From contig CP072107.1 in assembly GCA_022870705.1 (NCBI GenBank), positions 1-64,000 of the forward strand: a stretch of DNA of 64,000 bases, written 5' to 3'. Source of the DNA: Oscillospiraceae bacterium CM. GTDB lineage: Bacteria; Bacillota; Clostridia; Oscillospirales; Oscillospiraceae. Below the pieces are notes generated by a model, which was given only the letters and a program-made list of their open reading frames with translations, ran no database searches and had not been told where the DNA came from. Of the stretch, positions 57,383 to 64,000 are shown piece after piece (positions within the stretch are counted from its first letter, which is position 1; every line of letters begins with the position of its first letter). The position numbers were made by a program, and so were the translations under genes.

Positions 57383-58141
57383 TTAAATGCCAAAAAAGAG
57401 ACGGCCGTTTTCCAGGGTCAGCTGACAGGCGTCCTCCGGGGATACGCCGATGATATCGGCGAGCTTCAACGCCGTAAATTTTAAATATAATGAGCTGTTG
57501 CGGCGGCCGCGCATCGGCTCCGGCGCAAGGTAAGGGCAATCTGTTTCGATCATGATGCGGTCACGCGGCATTTTTTCGAGCACCTCGACGGCGCGGCGCG
57601 CGTTTTTAAAGGTGATAACACCGGTAAACGAGAGATACCACCCCTTATCCAAGAGGCCTTTGGCCGTCTCCCAGCTGCCGGAATAGCAGTGGAAGACGCC
57701 GCGGACATCAGGGAAATCATCGAGAATTGACAAAACGTCATGCGTGGCCTCGCGCTCGTGGATTACAACAGGCAGCCCGACGCGTCTGGCCAGAGCAAGC
57801 TGGTCACGAAAGCGCTGCTGCTGAATCTCGCGCGGGGAGAAATCATAGTGGTAGTCTAGCCCAATTTCGCCGACGGCGACGGCTTTCGGGTGCTTTAACA
57901 GGTCTTCAAGCGCTATGAGTGTTGCGTCGTTCATGTCACCGGCATCGTGCGGGTGGACGCCGACGGCTGCAAAAATAAACGGATACGCCTCGGCAAGCTT
58001 TAGCCCGGCCTGCGCCGAACACAGATTGCTGGAAGCGTTCACGATTAGCTCAATGCCGTTTTCCGGCATCGAGGCGAGCAAGGCATCGCGGTCTGGATCA
58101 AATTGAGCGTCATCATAATGTGCGTGTGTATCGAACAGCAT
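57383..58141 (-). CDS. tatD: TatD family metal-dependent hydrolase (DNase)
   Basis: 252 residues, TIM barrel. Metal ligands in FDTHAHYDD, GVHPHDAGD, VGEIGLDYHY, VIHER, FHCYSG and ETDCPYLAPEP, the last two in normal family order. TatD proteins have 3'-5' exonuclease/AP activity and may act in DNA repair. Usually near metS or ksgA in Firmicutes; here it stands alone, divergent from secG. Confidence 0.93.
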   Translation of the reverse strand: MLFDTHAHYDDAQFDPDRDALLASMPENGIELIVNASSNLCSAQAGLKLAEAYPFIFAAVGVHPHDAGDMNDATLIALEDLLKHPKAVAVGEIGLDYHYDFSPREIQQQRFRDQLALARRVGLPVVIHEREATHDVLSILDDFPDVRGVFHCYSGSWETAKGLLDKGWYLSFTGVITFKNARRAVEVLEKMPRDRIMIETDCPYLAPEPMRGRRNSSLYLKFTALKLADIIGVSPEDACQLTLENGRLFFGI

Positions 58142-58182
58142 CGGTCATCCTCCCGAGGCGCCGACGAAAACGCAAAAAGCTC

Positions 58183-58211
58183 TTGTCAACGCATCAAAGT
58201 TGTGTTATTAT
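58183..58211 (+). promoter_or_regulatory. Promoter of secG
   Basis: TTGTCA (58183-58188), 17 bases, TATTAT (58206-58211). Confidence 0.75.
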
Positions 58212-58262
58212 AACGAATACGCAATTGTCGCGCCATCCGGCGCGTTACTTGATTTGAAGGGA

Positions 58263-58502
58263 ATGATCCTCCTGGAAACGGTCGTTACGATTTTTCAGCT
58301 CATTACTTGTGTTATCCTCATTGCCGTTGTCCTTTTGCAGACAGGCAAAACGGCCGGCCTCTCCGGCGTCATTGGCGGCGGATCGGACACATATCTGTCA
58401 AAAAACAAGATGAAAACGCTCGATTCAAAGCTGGCCAGAGCTACGAAATGGGTGGCGATTGTTTTCGTTGTCCTGACACTTATTTTAAACATTGTTTTTT
58501 AA
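58263..58502 (+). CDS. secG: Preprotein translocase subunit SecG
   Basis: 79 residues from ATG 58263 (MILLETVVTIFQLITCVILI), with GAAGGGA upstream. Two membrane helices flank the conserved cytoplasmic loop (LLQTGKTAGLSGVIGGG, then a Lys-rich stretch). Accessory subunit of the SecYEG channel. Single gene with its own promoter and terminator; rnr-smpB, common neighbours, are absent. Confidence 0.92.
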   Translation: MILLETVVTIFQLITCVILIAVVLLQTGKTAGLSGVIGGGSDTYLSKNKMKTLDSKLARATKWVAIVFVVLTLILNIVF

Positions 58503-58515
58503 ACACCATCGTACT

Positions 58516-58546
58516 AAAAAGGCTGCCGAAGAAGGGCAGCCTTTTT
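58516..58546 (+). terminator. Terminator of secG
   Basis: AAAAAGGCTGCC / GGCAGCCTTTTT stem with a short loop. It may also serve the convergent pduL. Confidence 0.9.
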
Positions 58547-58559
58547 ATTTGCCGTTATT

Positions 58560-59132
58560 TCAGTCAATAATCACGCCGGTTGGCGTGCCGAAAAGCGCTG
58601 CTGCGTTAACTTCATCGTAGTCGAGGTGCGCAAACGTGGCGTAGTCAGGGCTGACACGGGCGACAACCTCATCAAAAATAAGCGCGCGATCGCCATCGAC
58701 ACGGATTTTGATGACCTGTTTATCATGAAGACCGAACTTTTCGGCGTCCTCCGGTGTTAAATGCAGATGGCGCTTGGCGATGATAACGCCGCTTTCAATG
58801 TCGACAGAGCCGCTGGGGCCGACAAGCTTACAGCCGGGGCTGCCTTTTAAATCGCCGCTTTCACGAACCGGTGGCTCAAAACCGAGCGCACGGGCGTCGG
58901 TAAAGGAGAGCTCTACCTGATCGGCACGGCGGCAGGGGCCGATGATCGTCACGGTCGTCTGGCCCTTTGGGCCGACGACGGTCACCTTCTGGTCGGAGGC
59001 AAACTGGCCGGGCTGCGACAGCCACTTTTTAGGGACAAGCTCAAACCCCTTTCCAAAGAGCGTGTCCAGCGTTTCGCGCGTGACGTGGCAATGCTTTCCA
59101 GAGCCTTCGATGATTACTCTTTTCTCCGTCAT
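58560..59132 (-). CDS. pduL: Phosphate propanoyltransferase PduL
   Basis: 190 residues. The two PduL barrels with zinc-binding His motifs: GSGKHCHVT near the start and AKRHLHLTPEDAEKFG midway, and the final FAHLDYDEVNAA. It exchanges phosphate and CoA on acetyl/propionyl groups. There is no microcompartment operon or encapsulation peptide here, so it probably acts as a housekeeping phosphotransacetylase. The first motif has Cys where many members have Val (RHVH), a mild change. Confidence 0.9.
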   Translation of the reverse strand: MTEKRVIIEGSGKHCHVTRETLDTLFGKGFELVPKKWLSQPGQFASDQKVTVVGPKGQTTVTIIGPCRRADQVELSFTDARALGFEPPVRESGDLKGSPGCKLVGPSGSVDIESGVIIAKRHLHLTPEDAEKFGLHDKQVIKIRVDGDRALIFDEVVARVSPDYATFAHLDYDEVNAAALFGTPTGVIID

Positions 59133-59228
59133 TTTCGATACCTCGAATTTATATTAAAAATTTATTGATACAACGTCCTACTTTACCACCAACAGGAAAA
59201 AAGCGCAAGAAGGCTTTGTGAAATCTTA

Positions 59229-59306
59229 TTTACAAAAAGAGATCTTCCGGCTATACTATACTAACTGTAATATAGCAGCCGGGAGATGGCAGGCGTTCCG
59301 GCTGCC
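59229..59306 (+). promoter_or_regulatory. Promoter and hairpin leader of the XRE regulator gene
   Basis: TTTACA (59229-59234), 17 bases, TATACT (59252-59257). The leader then forms GCAGCCGG / CCGGCTGC (59275-59306) and a smaller GACC / GGTC stem before the ribosome site. Confidence 0.6.
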
Positions 59307-59365
59307 CCAGTATCGGAAAACGCAGAAGACCGCACGGCGAAGGTCTGACGAAAGGTGCCAAACAT

Positions 59366-59974
59366 ATGAAGCCTAATTTCGCAAAAGCGCTCACGAATCT
59401 CCGGCGCGGCAAAAACTTCAGCCAAAAGAAAGTGGCTGACGACCTTGGAATTTCGCAGGCGCTTCTGTCACATTACGAAAACGGCGTCCGTGAGCCTAAG
59501 ATGGAATTCATTATAAAAGCCTGTGATTATTACAGTGTTTCGGCAGACTTTATTCTTGGCCGCGCCCGGCAGGAGGCATGCAGTGATAACATCGCCATGC
59601 CGTGCTTCACAGACAGCATCAGAAGCAGCCTTGACAACGCGGCGCTGCTCCTGTCGCTTCTAAAAGATATCGGAGACGATACGTTAACGGCATCAGTCAG
59701 AGACTATTTTGAATTCTGGATGTACCGCCTCCTCGCCGCTATGTGCCGCCGCCCAGCAGATGAGAGCAGCATGCTGCTTGATGCGGCGATCAAGATTTCA
59801 GAAGATTTTTGTATGACCCAGATTATTCGCATCAGACATGACCCACAATACAAACGCTTATTGATATTAGAGGAAATCAAAGCAAAATATCCGGAATCCC
59901 AAGATGCATTGGATAAGCTCTTCGTGGCTGTTGAAGAATCGGTCCGGAAGCTGAAAACGCCTTCAATGGGATGA
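59366..59974 (+). CDS. XRE-family transcriptional regulator
   Basis: 202 residues. HTH_3 domain at about residues 5-62 (FSQKKVADDLGISQALLSHYENGVREP). The rest is a helical region of unknown type with no recognised sensor motif; it may mediate oligomerisation. Start has GAAAGGTG upstream. Target is unknown; the structured leader suggests self-control. Confidence 0.85.
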   Translation: MKPNFAKALTNLRRGKNFSQKKVADDLGISQALLSHYENGVREPKMEFIIKACDYYSVSADFILGRARQEACSDNIAMPCFTDSIRSSLDNAALLLSLLKDIGDDTLTASVRDYFEFWMYRLLAAMCRRPADESSMLLDAAIKISEDFCMTQIIRIRHDPQYKRLLILEEIKAKYPESQDALDKLFVAVEESVRKLKTPSMG

Positions 59975-60016
59975 CGCTGGACATTCGAGACAATAAATGC
60001 GCCATGAGGTGTGTAC

Positions 60017-61822
60017 ATGATCGATCAAGAAAAAATCCGCAACTTTTCTATTATAGCCCACATTGACCACGGCAAATCGACGCTGGCCGACCGGCTGCTC
60101 GAAAAATGCGGCGCCGTCGACGCGCGAGACATGGAAAATCAGCTTCTGGACAACATGGAGCTCGAGCGTGAGCGCGGCATTACGATCAAAGCACGCGCCG
60201 TCGGCCTCACATACAAAGCCTGTGACGGTGAAACGTATACGCTTAACCTGATCGACACACCGGGTCACGTTGATTTTAACTACGAAGTGTCACGGTCTCT
60301 CGCGGCTTGCGAGGGGGCGATTCTCGTTGTCGACGCGGCGCAGGGGATCGAAGCCCAAACACTGGCTAACACCTACCTTGCACTGGAGCATAATCTTGAG
60401 ATTCTCCCTGTTGTCAATAAAATTGACTTGCCTGCTGCTGACCCGAAAAGGGTCAAGGCTGAAATCGAGGACATCATCGGTCTGCCAGCGCTTGACGCGC
60501 CGGAAATTTCAGCCAAGCTCGGCATCGGCATTGACGAGGTGCTCGAGAGCATCGTTAAAAACGTCCCCGCGCCGAAGGGCGATTGCTCAAAATCGCTCCG
60601 CGCGCTCATTTTTGACAGCCAGTACGACGCGTACCGCGGCGTCATCGTCTATCTGCGGCTGTTTGACGGCGAGCTGCGCCCGGATATGACGGTTCGGATG
60701 ATGGCAACCGGCGCTGAATACCGCGTCGTTGAAATCGGGCATTTACGCCCAATCGGCATGGAACCGTGCGACGTCTTGTGCGCCGGCGACGTTGGATATT
60801 TGACGGCCAGCATCAAAAATGTTGCCGACACCCAGGTCGGCGACACTGTCACAGGGGCGGAGAACCCCTCGCAAGAGGCACTGCCGGGCTATAAGCCTGC
60901 GCAACCGATGGTCTATTCCGGCATCTACACGGTCGATGGCGCAGAATACCCGGACCTGCGCGACGCGCTGGAAAAGCTCAAGCTCAACGACGCGGCGCTC
61001 AGCTTCGAGCCGGAATCGTCAGTCGCTTTGGGTTTCGGCTTTCGCTGCGGCTTTCTCGGCCTTTTGCATATGGAGATTATTCAGGAGCGGATCGAGCGCG
61101 AATACAATCTTGACCTTATTACGACGGCTCCCAGCGTTATCTACCGCGTGACGAAAACGGACGGGCAGACGATCCTGGTTGATAACCCGCTTAACTATCC
61201 CGACCCGGCCCATATTGAGCAGGCGGAGGAGCCCTTTGTCAAAGCCGCCATCATCTGCCCGCCTGAATACGTCGGCAACATTATGGATCTTTGTCAGGAC
61301 CGGCGGGGTGAATACAAGGCGCTCACGTATCTTGACACGGCGCGCGTCGAGCTGCAATACGACATGCCACTCAACGAAATTATCTATGACTTTTTTGACG
61401 CGCTCAAATCCCGCTCACGCGGGTACGCCTCACTTGACTATGAGTTTCTCGGGTACAGGCCATCCGAGCTTGTAAAGCTCGATATTCTGCTCAACGGCGA
61501 GGTCGTGGATGCGCTGTCTTTTATTGTCCACAAGGACAAGGCCTATGCGCGCGGCAGAAGGATTGCCGAAAAACTCAAAGACAACATCCCGCGACAGCTC
61601 TTTGAAATCCCCGTGCAGGCGGCCATCGGCGGCAAGGTCATTGCCCGCGAGACAATCAAGGCCATGCGGAAAGATGTTTTGGCCAAATGCTACGGCGGCG
61701 ATATCACCCGCAAGAAAAAGCTTCTTGAAAAGCAAAAAGAAGGCAAGAAGCGCATGCGGAGCCTCGGGAGCGTCGAGGTGCCGCAGGAAGCCTTCATGGC
61801 GGTTTTGAAGTTGGACGAATAG
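60017..61822 (+). CDS. lepA: Elongation factor 4 (LepA)
   Basis: 601 residues from ATG 60017 with GAGGTG upstream; a GTG six bases earlier is less likely. Translational GTPase with G1 [10 protein letters not shown]2 ERGITIK, G3 DTPGHVDF and G4 NKIDL. The C-terminal domain unique to LepA ([20 protein letters not shown]) is complete. Back-translocates or aids initiation on stalled ribosomes. hemN/hrcA, frequent neighbours in Firmicutes, are not here. Confidence 0.97.
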   Translation: MIDQEKIRNFSIIAHIDHGKSTLADRLLEKCGAVDARDMENQLLDNMELERERGITIKARAVGLTYKACDGETYTLNLIDTPGHVDFNYEVSRSLAACEGAILVVDAAQGIEAQTLANTYLALEHNLEILPVVNKIDLPAADPKRVKAEIEDIIGLPALDAPEISAKLGIGIDEVLESIVKNVPAPKGDCSKSLRALIFDSQYDAYRGVIVYLRLFDGELRPDMTVRMMATGAEYRVVEIGHLRPIGMEPCDVLCAGDVGYLTASIKNVADTQVGDTVTGAENPSQEALPGYKPAQPMVYSGIYTVDGAEYPDLRDALEKLKLNDAALSFEPESSVALGFGFRCGFLGLLHMEIIQERIEREYNLDLITTAPSVIYRVTKTDGQTILVDNPLNYPDPAHIEQAEEPFVKAAIICPPEYVGNIMDLCQDRRGEYKALTYLDTARVELQYDMPLNEIIYDFFDALKSRSRGYASLDYEFLGYRPSELVKLDILLNGEVVDALSFIVHKDKAYARGRRIAEKLKDNIPRQLFEIPVQAAIGGKVIARETIKAMRKDVLAKCYGGDITRKKKLLEKQKEGKKRMRSLGSVEVPQEAFMAVLKLDE

Positions 61823-61856
61823 GTGTTTTCATACGACGCTGGCGCACCGGATAATG

Positions 61857-61894
61857 AATAACAAAGGCGGGAGATATCTCCCGTCTTTGTTATT
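61857..61894 (+). terminator. Near-perfect palindrome after lepA
   Basis: AATAACAAAG and CGGGAGA arms pair with their complements with one mismatch over about 18 bp. No T-run follows, but the A/T-rich outer stem may act as a terminator. Confidence 0.6.
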
Positions 61895-61914
61895 GTCTGG
61901 GCACTATAAATAAA

Positions 61915-61942
61915 TTGAAATATATTTATATTTTGCTATAAT
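61915..61942 (+). promoter_or_regulatory. Promoter of the stalk-domain protein gene
   Basis: TTGAAA (61915-61920), 16 bases, TATAAT (61937-61942). Confidence 0.75.
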
Positions 61943-62018
61943 AGTAAGGAAGAGGAATTTCAAAACGAATACGGCAAAATAATGCTTCTAAAGAAGCAGA
62001 TTACCGGGAGGAAATCTG

Positions 62019-63518
62019 ATGCGTCGATACATAAGAGGGCTTATCGCAGGGGCGCTTTGTCTGGTGTTGTTGCTGCCGATGTCGGTTGCGGCGGCGGCGG
62101 CGCCGATTCACCTCAAGCTTGGGACGAAAACACTCAATGTTGTGCCGGTTTTAATGCAGGACGGCAGGTCGTTTGCACCATATAACACCCTTTTCAAGGC
62201 GCTTGGTGCACGCGCTGTTTATGACGCCGCGTCAAAAACGATAACGGCGGTATCGGGAACAACGACCGTTGTGATGCCATGCAGCAGCGGCAATATCACG
62301 ATAACTGACGGGGAGGAGACGTATGACATGTACTGCGCTTACCCGCCGATTGAAAACACGAGCACCGGAAAAATCTACATCTCCATACGCTATGCGGCCC
62401 AGGCGCTTGGGTATACCGTATCGTGGGATGGCGCGGCACGCACCATCGTCCTCGGGACTGTTGACGAGCTTATGGCGAGAAGCGGCGCAACCTATACGGT
62501 TTTGGATAAGTATCTTGCCTATAACAGAAGCTTTTTGGAAAAAAGCCATACCTTAGAGGGCACTTTTGATTATTCCATGGATATGCAATCGTCACTGTAC
62601 GGCAATTTGGAGGATGAAGACCAACCGGCTGTGCCTAGTGCTTTAACGGCTACCGGCACGGTTTCAGGCCTTTTTGACAAGGGTGGCGAGGAAATGAGCC
62701 TGAACTTGAAAACAAATCTATCCGATTTTACCGAAATGCTCGAGAGCGCTGAACCGCTTGACGATGAGACAAGAGCCTTGTTAAGCCAGCTCGATAATAT
62801 CGATATGAGCATCATCATCAATAACGAGACAGGGATGATGTATATAAAATCCCCACTCCTGTCGTCAGTTTACGGTATTTCGGCAGATGCGTGGGTCTCC
62901 AATGAAACGGGGAACGCTGGGACGAATTTTGGGTTAGATGTTTTAAGCATGAGCGGTTATTCCGGCCTGAGCATGAGCGACATCGCCGCTGCCGGTGGCA
63001 GCTTCCGAGACGGCGTCAAACATCTTCTTGTCAGTCAGCTGCGCTCCGGTAATGACAATATCGAAAGTGTTTTGAATAATATTAATCAGCTTTTCAGCGA
63101 TCAGGCTATGGTTCGAGACGGCGATTCATATGTCGTATCGCTATCGGAAACGGAGACCGAAGGCGATGAATACGGATATACCAACCGGTTTACATTGAAG
63201 ATGGTTTATTCCTTTAGCGGAGAAACATTTACAGGATTATCGCTGTCTTTGACGGATGACGCCACCTATCGATATGGCGACGCGTATGCTGAGACATATA
63301 AAACAGAGATGCTGTTTGCCTATACAACCGACGGTCATGGCAGTCTGGTGCTGAAAGACGCCGTCAATGATGTGACGCGCCAAGCCCTGAATATTTCATT
63401 TACATACGCGGATACGACGCAGACACCGGCCAGAGAGCCTGCCGCCGGTAGTACGGTGATCTCCGCCGACGACCTGTATGCGCCGGATGAACAGGGTATC
63501 CCGCAGGAGACGACGTAA
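62019..63518 (+). CDS. Secreted copper-amine-oxidase-N-like stalk-domain protein
   Basis: 499 residues. A clear signal peptide (MRRYIRGLIAGALCLVLLLP, likely cut after the Ala-rich stretch near 28). A stalk domain follows at about 30-150: LMQDGRSFAPYNTLFKALGA and KIYISIRYAAQALGYTVSWD are its two half-repeats. The remaining 350 residues are a polar extracellular domain with no recognised fold. These domains attach or present proteins at the Gram-positive surface. GGGAGGAAA precedes the ATG. Confidence 0.85.
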   Translation: MRRYIRGLIAGALCLVLLLPMSVAAAAAPIHLKLGTKTLNVVPVLMQDGRSFAPYNTLFKALGARAVYDAASKTITAVSGTTTVVMPCSSGNITITDGEETYDMYCAYPPIENTSTGKIYISIRYAAQALGYTVSWDGAARTIVLGTVDELMARSGATYTVLDKYLAYNRSFLEKSHTLEGTFDYSMDMQSSLYGNLEDEDQPAVPSALTATGTVSGLFDKGGEEMSLNLKTNLSDFTEMLESAEPLDDETRALLSQLDNIDMSIIINNETGMMYIKSPLLSSVYGISADAWVSNETGNAGTNFGLDVLSMSGYSGLSMSDIAAAGGSFRDGVKHLLVSQLRSGNDNIESVLNNINQLFSDQAMVRDGDSYVVSLSETETEGDEYGYTNRFTLKMVYSFSGETFTGLSLSLTDDATYRYGDAYAETYKTEMLFAYTTDGHGSLVLKDAVNDVTRQALNISFTYADTTQTPAREPAAGSTVISADDLYAPDEQGIPQETT

Positions 63519-63546
63519 AAAGAGCAGACTCGGTCTCAATAATGAC

Positions 63547-63578
63547 AAGCCCGGCAGCGTACAGGCGCAGCCGGGCTT
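63547..63578. terminator. Bidirectional hairpin between convergent genes
   Basis: AAGCCCGGC (63547-63555) pairs with GCCGGGCTT (63570-63578), between the stalk-domain gene and the convergent edge gene. Confidence 0.7.
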
Positions 63579-63610
63579 ACTATTTGCAATTTTCTGTGAA
63601 AAGTTTGCGA

Positions 63611-64000
63611 TCAATACACCATATGGGCGTTGTTTGAGACAAACATGTAACTGTCGCCAGACTGATGGAGCGTGACAACGCAGCGATCGATCTGCTGGCC
63701 ATATTCGGGATTGTCCTCGCATTGGATGACATATGTCCCGTCGCTTGTTTTATAGCCGCTGACGCAGTTGAAAAAGCCATAATTTGTATCAAAGACCATG
63801 CTGTAATACGCGTCGTACTTTTGGATGTACAGCCAGTGAAGCTTCCCGCTGATTTGAGAGAGCGTGACGCCTGCTTTTTCTTTCAAATAGTCGTTGATCT
63901 GCTTGGTGGACAGCTTAAGCAGGTCGCCGTCGATGCTGTCTAATTCATACGCATCCATAAAGGCCTGTTGTTCGTCTGAGCTGATTTCCTGCCCGTCAGA
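63611..64000 (-). CDS. Protein of unknown function, 5' end cut by the window
   Basis: At least 129 residues. The frame is open to the window edge, so the ATG at 63958 (MDAYELDSIDGDLLKLS) need not be the true start. Visible part: a helix (STKQINDYLKEKAGVTLSQI) followed by beta-rich sequence with many Tyr (LHWLYIQKYDAYYSMVFD). No family recognised. Only the C-terminal region can be described. Confidence 0.6.
   Translation of the reverse strand, partial: SDGQEISSDEQQAFMDAYELDSIDGDLLKLSTKQINDYLKEKAGVTLSQISGKLHWLYIQKYDAYYSMVFDTNYGFFNCVSGYKTSDGTYVIQCEDNPEYGQQIDRCVVTLHQSGDSYMFVSNNAHMVY

Overview
The window opens on the start codon of dnaA and reads through the classic Gram-positive origin block (dnaA, an oriC unwinding region, dnaN, an S4 protein, recF, remB, gyrB, gyrA). 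It is therefore the first 64 kb of a circular chromosome numbered from the origin. An alpha/beta-type small acid-soluble spore protein, a spore photoproduct lyase homologue, remB and the layout point to an endospore-forming Bacillota of the class Clostridia. An Oscillospirales/Ruminococcaceae-like lineage is my inference; there is no rRNA to settle it. I saw no tRNA, rRNA or CRISPR array.

Layout. 1-9.3 kb (+): replication initiation, DNA topology and rnhA. 9.4-15.8 kb (-): an F-type ATP synthase operon, transcribed toward the origin, with a delta subunit reduced to its C-terminal domain. 16-25 kb: a YyaL-type thioredoxin-fold protein, a GntR-regulated ABC exporter whose promoter lies in a 36-bp palindrome, a DUF4153-like membrane protein, and a P2A cation ATPase behind a yybP-ykoY-type (Mn2+) riboswitch. 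25-26.8 kb: a DUF6323/DUF6179-like pair, the second cut by one in-frame TAG. 27-32.5 kb: asnB, then molybdenum-cofactor genes (moaA, moaC, MOSC, MoeA-like, MogA-like) behind a structured leader. 32.6-34.4 kb: an HD-domain protein among very small hydrophilic genes, including the spore protein. 34.5-38.7 kb: an unusual IS3-type element with two different DDE transposases between one pair of imperfect inverted repeats. 38.7-48 kb: a DUF1638 gene and a complete ten-gene histidine operon (hisZGDCBHAF-hisIE-histidinol phosphatase). 48-64 kb: a tocopherol-cyclase-like protein, spore photoproduct lyase, phosphoesterase, NCS2 purine permease, flavodoxin, a Gld-like ABC/GldG/DUF4340 operon, tatD, secG, pduL, an XRE regulator, lepA, a stalk-domain secreted protein and one gene cut by the window edge.

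How the parts work together. The origin block supplies DnaA, the clamp, gyrase and an origin containing DnaA boxes followed by a DnaA-trio-like tract and AT-rich DNA, close to the Bacillus subtilis arrangement. The his operon is one transcription unit from a consensus promoter to a strong terminator and encodes all steps from PRPP/ATP to histidinol. The moa cluster makes cPMP and carries molybdopterin-handling proteins but lacks moaD/moaE, which must be elsewhere.

The most unusual points are the compound two-transposase element with a likely programmed -1 frameshift, the minimal delta subunit, the lesion in the DUF6179-like gene, the moaA leader, a structured stretch between convergent genes near 53.2 kb, the cluster of tiny genes around the spore protein, and a spore photoproduct lyase that seems to lack the usual catalytic cysteine.
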